The notes under the pieces: model-generated
The model's input: only the letters and a program-made list of their open reading frames with translations
What the model was told of the DNA's origin: nothing
Database searches by the model: none
Assembly: GCA_051530055.1 (NCBI GenBank)
Contig: CM121343.1
Location: 2,046,001 to 2,110,000 of the forward strand
DNA: 64,000 nt
Source of the DNA: Neoechinorhynchus agilis
Lineage: Eukaryota > Acanthocephala
Reading direction: 5' to 3'
Shown here: positions 23,950 through 35,343 of the stretch, one piece after another
Layout: each line of letters opens with the position of its first letter
How positions within the stretch are numbered: the first letter of the stretch is position 1
Made by a program: the position numbers and the translations under genes

Positions 23950-26010
23950 TAGGTTTGGACTTATTTAATGGTGGTCATTAGTGGATTCTGTACAACGCAA
24001 TAGGGATATTATCACTTCCGAATTAAAAAGATTAGATAAAGACTATATTTCCAACTTCTTCTTTTTAGCTTTTGTAGCGCCCATCTCGATATGGTTCACG
24101 GACGTGGAATAAAAAAATCAATGTCTTAGTATTGGATGGTAGTGGTGACTAGTTTAAAGCTTGGCCAGTGAGTTTTCCTGGCTATTGCTGGGATGCGAAT
24201 GGGAAAAAAGGATACTTTTCTAGAAGGAAATAATGCACGTCTTCGTTCATTATCTGGAAATTTGCAGCAGCTATCCTGTAACTGTTGGATGTGTGTATGC
24301 TAGGTAACGATGAGTGAGCCTTCTCCATTTGGCACAGAATATATTTTTTTAGGAGCCACAATACCCTTCGAATATATCTCGTCGAAAAACCTGGGACGGG
24401 CACCAAACAAATTATAAGTTTTAAAGATTTATCTGGTTTTCGCGCACATGGACCAAAATTGGACAATGGGTCACAAGTCGCTTTTAAATTCTAAGCTATG
24501 CACCCACCTTTTAATTGTTGGAGTTGCTTCTTTACAACGTGATACAAATCCTATATCGCAACAGTTTTGATTTTTCCAAAGCACGGGCGCGTGATATCTC
24601 TAACGCGAGCTTGTTCTCACTCCAGCAGTTCGCTCAACCTCAAATATGCTTTTCTAGCTTTGAGAGCATATATTTCTCCTATCTTTCCTCACACTGAAAA
24701 CACCACGTTTCCGCCATAACCACTAATAGGAACCTACCACCATCAAACTGATTGTCGCCCCTTGTCGGCTGCTGCTGCTCCGTCATCTGTGCTGCTGCTG
24801 CACTGCCATCAAATTAAGTGCTCCCGTGCCAATGGACCCCAATGCATTCTGTACCAGGAAACGCAATACGTTTAACAGAAATTCTCCCATCATGGAATAT
24901 GTGCACGCATTAAATTACTGTCCAACCCAGTATCCAATAACCTGGTTCATGGCTACCAAGTCTACTTTTGCACTCTCGTTTACCACCACCACCACCGCAA
25001 CCATTAACAAATAACACGCGCGCGCGCTATACGCTTCATGTCTTCGCCATTTTCAGCCATTCGACCAATAGAATCCTTGCGTCCGTGCGCACCCTCTCTA
25101 ATTAACGGTTGGAAAAAAGTATATAACAAAAACCAATTTTAAACGCTTTTCATACAAATTAAGAAATCCACTCCTATTTTAAACATTATTTTTGATCTCG
25201 GCGAAACTTACCATCTTCAAATCATCTTTTATACAATTCTTTGCAAACTTACTAAGAATCTTTTCCCGAAAATCTAACACGTATTATACATTTAAATTTG
25301 CCGATAAAAACAAAAATTGTAGATAAAAATTGCAAATAACGTGTTATATCTCGATCATGGAGATAAAAAAAAATTTAAATTGTACCATTTTTATGGTTGC
25401 ATTTAACGTTAGAATTGGGGAAAAAAGAGTAATATTTATGGTTCAATACTCTTCGGATAATTTCTTCGATTTATATTACGAAAAATCGAAGCTTTTTTTT
25501 TGATGCATTCGATTTTGCATAAACCAACTAATTTCTGAACTTCCCGTTTGCAATTAAAATTCCTTCGAGTAATCACATTTAAATGGTCAACCAGAATTGT
25601 TGTTTGGGAAATAGTCATTTGCGGTTTGCGTTTACTGATGAAAGAACAAGATATTATCAATGCATTATCGACAATTAGTTCAAATTTCTTGCTTTTAATG
25701 CATTAGCTAATTTTTCCCATTTTCAAAATGTCGGTTAAGCACAGGCTGTCAATATATCCTCGATATTATTAAAGCCTTTCTGTAAGACTTTGCGTGGACG
25801 AATCACCAACCTTGAATCTTGAAAGATAATTTATTAATTTTCCAATCAACGGGTTTTGTGAAGCACAATAGCGAGGCGCTTCTTTATTTACAAAGACTAA
25901 ATTTTAATCAAATTACGATTATCCTACAATCACAGTGAAAAATCTTACTGTTCTTTGATTCGACAGAATAATTGCAAGACATGGAGCGACTTTAATGAGA
26001 TTTTCAAATA
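23950..26010. other. Gene-poor interval upstream of the nuclear receptor
   Basis: No confident gene. It includes a CAG/CTG-rich patch at about 24765-24810 (possible 5' exon or UTR of the nuclear receptor), an alternating GCGCGC tract at about 25015 and several short AT-rich frames without recognisable products. Confidence 0.5.
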
Positions 26011-26020
26011 TTACTGTGTT

Positions 26021-26172
26021 TGTTTATGGCGGAAAAATTGAAGGTTTTTTAAATCCGATATTTGGGCATGATTGCGTGCCTAAATTTATTAGTTAATAAA
26101 AGAAAAAAGGCAAAAGATTGCGCCGAAAACAATCGGATTTAATAAATTCCTTCAATTTTTCCGCCATAAACA
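26021..26172. mobile_element. Palindromic MITE, 24-bp perfect inverted ends
   Basis: The left end TGTTTATGGCGGAAAAATTG at 26021 and its reverse complement ending at 26172 frame an interior that also carries inverted words (AAATCCGAT / ATCGGATTT). No coding capacity. Related copies: 34060-34203, 59145-59290, and the monomers of the 0.2-2.5 kb satellite. Confidence 0.85.
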
Positions 26173-26790
26173 AACATGAATAATTCTATCTTGAAACAAA
26201 TATAATCATTAAAGTTAAAAACACGTTATAACCAAAATTTTAATGCTGAAACGTGTGTATTTTCGGATCCGTGGACGGACGATTTTTGATATAAAAAAGC
26301 TGTAACCGACTCAAGTCAAATTAGAAATATTTTACCATTTAAACCTTCTTTTGAAGTATCGTTGTAAATTTTCGTCATTTCACAAAGATTTTTAAGACAT
26401 AGAGGGAATCAGTAAGGTTTATCACTAAATCCACAAATATACGCAGTTATCAAAAAGCAATAGTTATCTGTAACAGACGAAAATCAAATGAATCGTGCCC
26501 GAAATGGGAAATGTTTTGAGCTTCAATCCCATTTCGTCTTCTAATGAAAAAAAAATTTTGAACTGTTGAATTGTCTCGTAAAAAAATAGATAGTCAACGT
26601 GTTTAAAATTCACGTAGGAAAAATGTACACTATTTTTTATTAGAGTTTTGGTGATAATAATTTCGTGACGATTAAACACTTTTCCGCTCACTAAAACCTT
26701 ACAAACAGTGACTTCGCGATCCGAGGGATTATGATCACCACAACATCGCCAACTGTTTCATCCCCATGGATTTTCTCTCGGTGATTAATA

Positions 26791-26912
26791 TTTTTTTTAT
26801 TAAATATCTATGTACGGCCTTTTTCACGGTTGATAATTTTCCTTGGGCACACATCCGACCCAAATTATCAGCCGTGATAAAAAAAGCCGCACATAGATAC
26901 TTAATAAAAAAA
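26791..26912. repeat. Imperfect palindrome, arms about 49 bp
   Basis: The left arm has TTTATTAAATATCTATGTAC, GGCCTTTTTCACGG and TTGATAATTT. The right arm has AAATTATCAGCCGTGATAAA, AAAAGCCGCACATAGATAC and TTAATAAAA. The arms are separated by about 22 bp, and CGGCTGATAATTT is also the tail word of SINE-1. A transcript would fold into a long hairpin. Confidence 0.75.
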
Positions 26913-27172
26913 GTTACCGGCTGGATAGACTTCAAAAATATATTTTTATCTTCTCTTATTTCGAAGCTTCTAGAGGACCAATGGGGAAACGCATGAATTC
27001 CTTTAAAGGGCACTATTTCGTTAAAAATATCAAACGGTTCAGAATGCACCATCATGAATCGATACGGGCTCCGGTGTTTCGGAGAAAAGTTTTTATCTTA
27101 TGTCTGGTTAGCCGGATAAACTTTTTTAAGTGTTGAAATGAACATCCCTTAAAAGGCAAATAATTTTCTTTG

Positions 27173-27935
27173 GGCTAGGGACGTACAAAACCCATAATCG
27201 TATCGTTCAGGGTTTTAAATGATTTAATGCGATTCCCTGACCAATAAAACGGTGAGCTATGAGCCAAAGGAAAATAATCAGCCGTGTAAGGGATATTCAC
27301 TTCAGCACTTAAAAAATGTACCCGGCTAGCCAGATACTTGCCCCAATCTAAAAACTGGAAAAGTTTATACATTCCGTAGTTGTGTCGAGGTGGTCTATTG
27401 GATTTGAGTTCGAATCCCAGGGTCAAAAGGTTCAGAATCCATTATCGCCGATGACGCCCCGCCTCCTCGAGAGGTATCTGAGGATCCGGGCGGGAATGTA
27501 CAAAAGTCGTAATCGTGTGGTTCAGGGTTTTAAGAACACCACAAAAAACCAACCACCCCCCAAACAACTGATTTAATGCGATTCCCTGACCAATAAAACG
27601 GTGAGCTATGAGCCAAAGGAAAATAATCAGCCGTGTAAGGGATATTCACTTCAGCACTTAAAAAATGTACCCGGCTAGCCAGATACTTGCCCCGATCTTA
27701 AAACTGGAAAAGTTTATACATTCCGTAGTTGTGTCGAGGTGGTCTATTGGATTTGAGTTCGAATCCCAGGGTCAAAAGGTTCAGAATCCATTATCGCCGA
27801 TGACGCCCCGCTTCCTCGAGAGGTATCTGAGGATCCGGACGGGAATGTACAAAAGTCGTAATCGTGTGGTTCAGGGTTTTAAGTGATTTAATGCGATTCT
27901 CTGACCAATAAATAGGCGGGCCGTGCACCAAAAAG
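27173..27935 (+). mobile_element. SINE-1, tandem pair with about 357-bp period
   Basis: Two nearly identical consecutive copies. Heads GTAGTTGTGTCGAGGTGGTC begin near 27376 and 27733. Both carry TCTATTGGATTTGAGTTCGA, ATCCCAGGGTCAAAAGG, CATTATCGCCGATGACGCCC, and a tail with GAATGTACAAAAGTCGTAAT and ATTCCCTGACCAATAAAACG. GTTCGAATCC fits a Pol III B box. The dimer may be an early step toward the satellites elsewhere in the window. Confidence 0.75.
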
Positions 27936-28216
27936 AAAATGATCATCCTTAAAAAAGTTTTTATGTTACTAATTGTTTGATTGTTGACTTTATGTTTTTC
28001 TCTAAAGTGAGGAATCATGTCAAAAGGTGGATGTCTTTGTTACCAATCACCGCGGAAAATTATGGAATAGACTTTCGACAAAGTTATTTAGAATCCTTGT
28101 ACTTGTTAACATTAACTGTGAACATTCTCATGAATAACGCATTCTTATTTAAATCTTCTCAATTAAGGAAATTCGTTAAAATTGTATGTGTTAACCGGAG
28201 ACTTTTGAATTTGCAT

Positions 28217-31200
28217 CTACTTGTAGACGATAGCCATTTTGTCTTTCACTAACGTGAGTAATGCGCTGCTCGATACAGTATTATTCATTTGACAAGGTTG
28301 CCAGCAAGTACAAATGATTGGGGATGTGCTGTAAGCGAGTTCTTTTACTCCACTTAAAAAAGAATACGAACCTTTCTGACTGTAATGTCTGTTCGAGCGC
28401 GCCCAACTTGACATCAAAGACGAGTGTGATTCCATCATTGCACCCGACGGCCAAATATGAGCCATCGGCACTCAAGTCGCATTTCTGACAATCAGAATGG
28501 AGTTTTATACCAATATGTGCGTTCTTCGTAGAGCTCTGAAGAACTCAATAGGTTTAGATAATCGTTTTCGATCGTGTAGACAACGTTCATCATCCTCGAA
28601 TCTATAATACATATGCGGTTGTTTCTAAGGCAGCAAATTATCTGGCTGGTTAACTGCCTTCCGGAACATAGACTGATGCATGGAGACCGGTCAGTCAGCG
28701 AGCATTCGTTAACTGGCTTACTCGGTTGGCGATCATCGTAAAGGCGGATGGATTTGTCATGATGAGAGCTAACTAGAATTGGACCGTCCATGGAATATAA
28801 CTTCATATCGAGACACGATGAACCAACGCATAACGTCCGGCTACATTGGTGGGCACCTACATCCCACAGTTTTATAGTTCGATCGTGGCTACTGGTAGCT
28901 ACCAGATTAGAGGAACATGCACAAATGGCCGATATGCGACCGGTGTGACCAGTGTGCGTTTGCTATACGAAGAACAATGAAAGCAATCGCTTTTCTAAAT
29001 TGAGGATGAAATGCCCAGGAACACACAATTGCCGAAGTTACGCCCTGAAATATGCGTTGGGAATAAATTTCGACAGCATATTTCCATTCGAAAGATAAAT
29101 CCAAATCTGTAAATAATAAGCTCAACATTCATTAATGCAAGACTGTGGCCTAGTTCGAAATTAGAAGTTTACAAAACTCAATTTCAACATTTTTGGAGAT
29201 GTGGTTTTCATAAATCGTCGATTAAAAATCTCCTTTTGAATAGGAAATCAAATCGGAACTAACTGAAAGTGTAATTTAGGTATTCACTTGGTAAGGAATT
29301 TTTCATTAAATACTTTACGAACCTCATCGGATTCATCATCAGTTTGTTGGTTTTTAAAAGACCACCACAAAATCGAAAAATTGGTCGCTGGTTTCCACGG
29401 GGGGGGTTGCGAGGCTGCGGTAAGGGTGGGGTCAGGTTTTGAGATCGCCCATTGGCCCCAGAAGAGGGTTGGACCTGTCCCTTCGAGTGCGACTGAGCGC
29501 CTCCGAGGTGTATGAGTTAGCCAAGAGGCTCCCAAAGACATGCCGTGAGGCCCTGAGGGTATGCGATTTAAAATAAATGAAGTACACTGAGTATGTTTTT
29601 AATCCATTATTCGAAGGAGAAAGTAATATTAAACATGAACTGGAGATTCTAAAACAAAATGGATGCAACCATTTCTCGATTTTTCTTTTACATCCAGAAA
29701 GGAATTTCGGTTTCAAGCTTACGTTTAATTTTACTTTCTTGGTTCAATAATTTATAAAAAAAACACTCAATGTACTTTATGTGCATAAATGGACGTGAAT
29801 TACGAGGTTATTACAATGTTCAAAATCTTGTATCACTAAACTATTAATCATATCGAGAGAAAATCCATCAGGATGTAAAATTTTGACTTGTAGTGAAGAA
29901 TACTCAGGCGGTTAAAAATCGTTTTATTCTTCTGAAATATTTCGAAAGAGAAAAAACCTCGCCTTCTCAATCATTGCTGCGAATAAAACACTTTAACAAT
30001 GATTGAGAAGCCGAAGTTTCCTCTTTCGAAATATTTCAGAAGAATATAGTGATTTTTAAGCCGAAGATGCTCAGTGTGCTAAAGTTTCGACTATATTTTT
30101 TATAAGAACGGCTATCCTCTCTCAAGATAGGTAAATATTGTGAGTGAATGGGATTTCAAGATAAAAGTTATAAATAGTTCTAATTGTGAACTTGATGCTC
30201 TCATAGTGATTCAAAGGTTGGATTCCCAGAAATTTGAATTATTAGAACTATTCTTAGAATTTCCGAGTTGCCAATATAATGCACTATTTTGTTCTTAATG
30301 AGCAACCAACCAATAGGCGTTTCGTAGTTCCAACACTATACAGCCTCAAAGCGTAATCAATTGATCCACTATACAGTATTGATCCCTATGTTTAAATTCA
30401 AAATTATTTGAATGGAATCCAATTCGCACCTGATCATCGAACTCTAACGCAGATATGGCACCGTTACTGTTCGTGTATGAAAACCCAAGCTTAGGCAATT
30501 CATTTGTTGTTCCACAAACATCTACTGACCATAAATCAACTTTGCGATCGTATCCACCGATGGCGACTATGGATCCAGACGGATGGAATTTCGCGATTAC
30601 ATTATCAGCGGATGATGTTTTCTAAACGCCGTCAGAGCAAAAACTCTAAAAATGAGCTTACCCATTCGAAACTGAGTTTTCTTGGACATACGGTTGGCAT
30701 TGTTACAGCTGTTGAAGTCGAGTGAACCGACGATTCATCGGATTTGGCGGGCTGAGTGAACAGGTTTGAAAAAACACTTATAAAAGCCGATTTTATATCC
30801 GTCTTTTCATCGCATATATCATTTACACGTATCGCAGTGTTTTTAGAATGTTCTTGCATTCTAGCGGTTTGAACTTCTGGCCGATAAAGCTTTTAGTATA
30901 AAAAAACCCCATTAAGATCCAGAAGGATAAAACTTCGAAGGAATAAGCTAATTCTATAGCAGTGAAATGATGTGTAATGCCTTGGCTGTCGAAAATTACG
31001 GCTTAAATAACGGTAAAACGTATTCTTGTAAGTTATTAATAATCGAGAGAAAATCCCTCGGGATGGTAGAGTTGCCGTGATCATAATCCCCTTCCCGGAT
31101 AAAATATATTTTATTGAGATATTTCGCAAGGAAGCCTCGCCGCAAGGGATACTAAATGATAAGAAAATTGATTAAAGAACTAATCAAATAATATGAAAAT

Positions 31201-32620
31201 TGTAAGGCATGTTTTTTAAATAATAATCCAATAATCATCGAGAGAAAATTCCTCGGGATGATAGAGTTGCCGTGATCATAATCCCCTCCCCGGATAAAAT
31301 ATATTTTATTGAGATATTTCGCAAGGAAGCCTCGCCGCAAGGGATACTAAATGATAAGAAAATTGATTAAAGAACTAATCAAATAATATGAAAATTGTAA
31401 GGCATGTTTTTTAAATAATAATCCAATAATCATCGAGAGAAAATTCCTCGGGATGATAGAGTTGCCGTGATCATAATCCCCTCCCCGGATAAAATATATT
31501 TTATTGAGATATTTCGCAAGGAAGCCTCGCCGCAAGGGATACTAAATGATAAGAAAATTGATTAAAGAACTAATCAAATAATATGAAAATTGTAAGGCGT
31601 GTTTTTCAAATATTAATCCAATAATCACCGAGAGAAAATTCCTCGGGATGATAGAGTTGCCGTGATCATAATCCCCTCCCAGGATAAAATATATTTTATT
31701 GAGATATTTCGCAAGGAAGCCTCGCTTCATCAGTCATTGTAAATTATTTCGAGATAAAAGAGAAAGTCAAGAAGCTGTTGTTTGCAATTGATCTGGGAAA
31801 CTTCATAACTTTTTATTTTCGAAACAATTTTCAATGACTGCTAAGACTTCCTCTTTCGAAATATCTTAATATGTTTTATCTGGGATTGATTACTTAAGTG
31901 GCATTTAAAACATGATATTGGCGATTACCTATTTCAAAATGTAAAATTCGGATCAGAAGCTCAAAGTCTGACGTTCATACTCATCTAGTTGGAGATTTAA
32001 TTTGTCAGCGATTTCAGCTTGACCGGACGTATATCGATCGACTAATTCCTCATAATCTTTCTTAAGCGAAGAATATTTTGACTTTGTTACATTGGCATCG
32101 AGTCTTAATGTTGTGTATTCATCTGCCTGAAGTTGAATAACTCTGTCCTTTTCACTTATAACCGTTTCTCGTTCAGAAATTATCAAAAGCAAACGATTAT
32201 TTTCCTTTTTCCACTGAACTTCCTTCACTTCGAAATCGCTAAGCTTCCCATTCAACTCGGCATTGGCTTCTGATAGACGTTGCGCTTGCTCAGTTGCTGC
32301 ATCTATACGTTTATGAAGGAAAATCACTTCATGTTGCAACTCAATTAATCTTAAACGATCTCGTTCCCTTCTCGGGCCAATAAGATTGCGAGGTGAAGGA
32401 AAAAGAACGTACCGATTGTTTGCAAACGCCGAATTACTCCGTGTGAGATTAATTGCATCGACTAGTCGACCATCTAAACTAACAAAAATCATAATCCATT
32501 TGAGTAAATAAAATCAATAATCCTACAATCTTCAATCATCTCATCGTAAATTGAAGTTAATGAATTCCGTTTATCGATTAAGCCCAGCAGATTTTTCAAA
32601 ATCATTGCAGAAGACGCCAT
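28217..32620 (-). CDS. ATG16L1: Autophagy protein ATG16 (ATG16L1-type, coiled coil plus WD40)
   Basis: ATG16 pairs with ATG12-ATG5 and directs LC3/ATG8 lipidation. Exon 1 (32620-32527) encodes MASSAMILKNLLGLIDKRNS, the N-terminal ATG5-binding helix region. A 53-nt intron follows, then the coiled coil (from 32473; RERDRLRLIELQHEVIFLHK, VIQLQADEYTTLRLD, SSLKKDYEELVDRY). WD40 exons follow: 30621-30430 (FHPSGSIVAIGGYDRKVDLW), then about 29120-28490 (QTHTGHTGRISAICACSSNL, SSHDRTIKLWDVGAHQCSRT, LVSSHHDKSIRLYDDRQ) and the last blades (CADGSYLAVGCNDGITLVFD) to a stop at 28217. A 43-nt intron at 28329-28371 gives ESTSPIICTCWQPCQMNN. Joining near 28475-28505 needs a 40-nt intron or marks a one-base frameshift. 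The splice between the coiled coil and the linker exon at about 30884-30662 is not resolved. Large introns hold a 195-bp tandem array and MITE hairpins. Confidence 0.88.
29285..30075. repeat. Hairpin motif and MITE palindrome inside an ATG16 intron
   Basis: 29306-29344 (-) is a copy of the CTGATGATGAA...GGTTCG motif described under Findings. 29850-30070 is an inverted repeat centred near 29995: TATTCTTCTGAAATATTTCG, AAAGAG...CTTCTCAATCATTG against CAATGATTGAGAAG...CTCT, TTCGAAATATTTCAGAAGAA. One half recurs at 48290-48410. A GC-rich patch with GGGGGGG lies at 29398-29520. Confidence 0.75.
30980..31740. repeat. 195-bp tandem array in an ATG16 intron
   Basis: Three near-identical 195-bp units plus partial, more diverged edge units. 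Each contains GAGATATTTCGCAAGGAAGC, CTCGCCGCAAGGGATAC, TGATAAGAAAATTGATTAAA, CATCGAGAGAAAATTCCTCG and GGATGATAGAGTTGCCGTG. The unit shares GAGATATTTCG and GAAGCCTC with the 290-bp palindromic repeat at 43.3 kb. The array interrupts the gene between coiled-coil and WD40 exons and must be removed by splicing. Confidence 0.93.
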
Positions 32621-32629
32621 TTCTTATCT

Positions 32630-33215
32630 TAAAATGACAGCTCATCGATTCACAAGGCATAAAGTTTCTCGATGAAAAATGTTGAAGAATCTTCATTGAA
32701 CTTATTTTTTAAGACGTTCTTGTAATACGCAGTTCTAAGATGATTCTGTCTACTTTTCTTGAATTTAAAAAAATCGAATAATAAGAAAAGTTCCAACTTT
32801 GAAAACTAGACGACGTCGGACTTCAATCGTAAAGTTGATATTAGATCGGAAACAAAAATCAATAAAACAGCGATTTTTCCACAATTGATGCCTTTTATGG
32901 TGTTAAACCAATTGAAATGATGGAAAAGACAATTTTAAGAAGGAAAATATTTATTCCCAGAAGCATCAAAGAGAAATCTTTCCTTTAAGATTTTTAAGAG
33001 TAGCTAAAAACCCACCACAAAAAGAGAGTTCATGGCGTTCAAAAATAATCTCATTTCCATCTCCGTCCTTTACCCGGTGAATTTAAGCCCGCAGTTTTCT
33101 TTCGTGAGCAATCATCATCGATTTGGTAGTTCAAATATCGATTATAATTTCTTGCAGTTTAGAAAATATTGACTTAGTGGAAAGTTAAGATTATGGCCGT
33201 CGAGTGAGGGAAACG
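32630..33215. other. Intergenic, 5' flank of ATG16
   Basis: AT-rich with no coding signal that I can support. Confidence 0.5.
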
Positions 33216-33216
33216 A

Positions 33217-34545
33217 ATTAAAAAATAAAAGATTTTATTTGAATTTTCAAAATGATTTCGGTCGCTTAATGGATCGATTTTTATTAAGTGTCAAACAAAA
33301 TAATCACTTTAAAAGATTGTTTTGGTCAAGACAAAATAAAGACAATTGATTTAATATTTCGTTCTCTACATGAGACTTCTACAGAATTGTTTGAAAGTAG
33401 AGATATTAAAATGATTTCTGAACAATTCCAAAAAAAAGTTCCACGTCGAAGACGAAATATTAAAATTAAATCAATTTTCTTTATTTCGGCAAATCAAGTT
33501 TATTCTTTTCGTTCACGAATTCCTTCTTTTCGTCCAATTCTGCAACTATCGTCATGATTGTTCGGCAGTTTTCTTGATGGCCGCGTTGGATCGCCGCGCT
33601 GATTCGCTGCATCAGGAAGCTGCTGGAGAGCATGTCACCATTGGCATATTTCAGCATCTTTCCCAGTCGAGAAAGGAAATAATCGGCTCCTTTTCGGAGG
33701 CATTCCAGCATCCGCTGGGTCTGGCGACTGCTCCCGCTTTTGAAGTTGGCATCCCGTAAGTGGGACGTTTCGAGAGTGTTGGGGCAAGTAAAATCCCAAA
33801 CCAGTATTTTCCCGGAACACCATGCGAGGTCGTTCCGGAAAAGTCCGACTGGTTCGAGGCCGTTGAGAGGGCTCCCCTAATTATGCGGTTGACTGCCGAG
33901 TGCCCTGCGTGGCGAGCATTTGAACGCTTGCAGTCAAGGCCGTGAGTTCCCGTTCACGGTCTCACCGCACCGACATGTAACAAAACCATTGCAAACGTCA
34001 CCTAATAAATATCTAAGCTATTTTTTTACAAAAAAATACGAATATTTGTTACAAAAATATGTTTTTAAATGGCGGAAAATTTGAAGTAGATTATTTATTG
34101 AGTTTATTGGAATTTTTTCCGAAAAAATAATTGATTAATTCACAAGATTGTGAATCGTTTTCAATAAATTCCTTCAATTTTTTCCGTCATTTAAAAAAGA
34201 AACATGACTGATTCAATGTTCAGAAATATAAAGATATCTCAAAATACCGAAAATGCTATGTTAAGCAACGATTTCGATTTGGAAACGAATGGATAATTCG
34301 AATTTCTCTAAAAACGAAGCGAAAGCCTTAAGTGTTTAAAAACTTGTGGATAGTTTGAACATGGCTTAAAAAGTGTAAAATCAAAACATACGCTGAGATC
34401 GTCCTTAGTCTTCTCGAAGGTACAGGACTTGGCGGTGAGCCTGGGTCATTGCTGTGTACATCCTCGGAACTTCTCATCTAAAATATCGATAATCTCGTTT
34501 AAAAAGCAACCAGGAATAATGATTTAAAAAATGTAAGTTTGTTTC
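33217..34545 (+). repeat. Inverted duplication, arm 1 (partner 58797-59640)
   Basis: Arm 1 matches the reverse complement of 58797-59640 almost base for base, from AATTAAAAAATAAAAGATTT at 33217 to AAAAAATGTAAGTTT at about 34545. It contains a palindromic MITE copy at 34060-34203 (GGCGGAAAATTTGAAG ... CTTCAATTTTTTCCGTCAT). Arm 1 is longer because a LINE-B 3' fragment sits at about 33490-33975. The duplicated frame ITLKDCFGQDKIKTIDLIF is present in both arms but is not a recognised protein. Confidence 0.9.
33481..33980 (-). mobile_element. LINE-B 3' fragment inserted in the duplication arm
   Basis: On the minus strand the frame reads NRIIRGALSTASNQSDFSG, VPGKYWFGILLAPTLSKRPT, then SSSFLMQRISAAIQRGHQEN, colinear with the C-terminal part of the LINE-B copy at 60.3-61.7 kb (VFLRQNISLAVQRANAASVM). 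The uninterrupted partner arm (about 59370) acts as the empty site. 5'-truncated and inactive. Confidence 0.75.
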
Positions 34546-34559
34546 CGACGACCACCGGA

Positions 34560-35340
34560 GGATAAACATGACTTTCTAGCGAGGAAACGCCGCCATGGGC
34601 ACGATCTCGACCGGCGGCGAGCTTATCGTGATTGATGCCGAATCAAATTGGAATAGGTTTTCAAAGTGTTTTTCTCTAATAATTGAGCAAAACAAATACT
34701 GATGACTACTAGGGAATATTCGACCTAACTGATTGTAATCTCCGATTTATGACCATAAATCATAAGAAAAGTTCAGACAGATAAAATGTTTTACAAATAC
34801 GATCGATAGGTAACGAATGGTTTTCCTGAGCCGTGTAGTTGGCTGCACCAAAGAAATCAAATTGGCATTATGAAATGATCTAAATTGGCCATTGCCGTTT
34901 GCCATGTAGTTCATTTGTAGCATTTTTGTTCAAAGTCTTGAATTTCGACTAAACGTCTCGAAGTGGCAACCAATGACCGTAATCTCTCTTTGGCATTCAT
35001 TGTGTTCTCATTTTTCGCCATAAGCGAAACCTCTTATGTTTTATAAGTGATATGCAATCTATCTCAGAGTTATGCTGTTAAAGATGACACTTTTCTTGGG
35101 AAAAATGAACGATAAACTTACAATAATGAAATGTAGTACACCGCTACCCTTCTGTCTTGTAACTCTATATAAGCCAATTGTTCATTCTGGTGTATTTACT
35201 GCAGCTACTCTTTCTTTTTCAACATCAAGAGATTTCCTTGAAAGTACCCAATGATCGGTGTTTTAAATGGTTAGCACATCAATGTTTAAGTTGAATTTGG
35301 AATAACTAGCCATTTTCAAGTAGTGATCAAAATCTTAATA
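34560..35340. other. Intergenic, with an ATG in a perfect Kozak context
   Basis: At 34591-34600 GCCGCCATGG starts a 35-codon plus-strand frame (MGTISTGGELIVIDAESNWN) within an otherwise AT-rich stretch. It may be the first exon of an unrecognised gene or chance. Nothing else is recognised before the Ig receptor. Confidence 0.35.
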
Positions 35341-35343
35341 ACT

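Noticed and set aside
24182-24466. 94-codon minus-strand frame
   Set aside because: No family resemblance and no fitting splice sites; kept only as part of a gene-poor interval.
28475-28505. ATG16 pseudogene because of a frame break
   Set aside because: A 40-nt GT-AG intron of the size usual in this genome removes the break, and all other blocks are intact; left as uncertain rather than broken.
33288-33440. Conserved protein, because the same frame occurs at 59331-59567
   Set aside because: The identity comes from the inverted duplication of the DNA itself; the sequence has no family match and non-coding parts are equally conserved.
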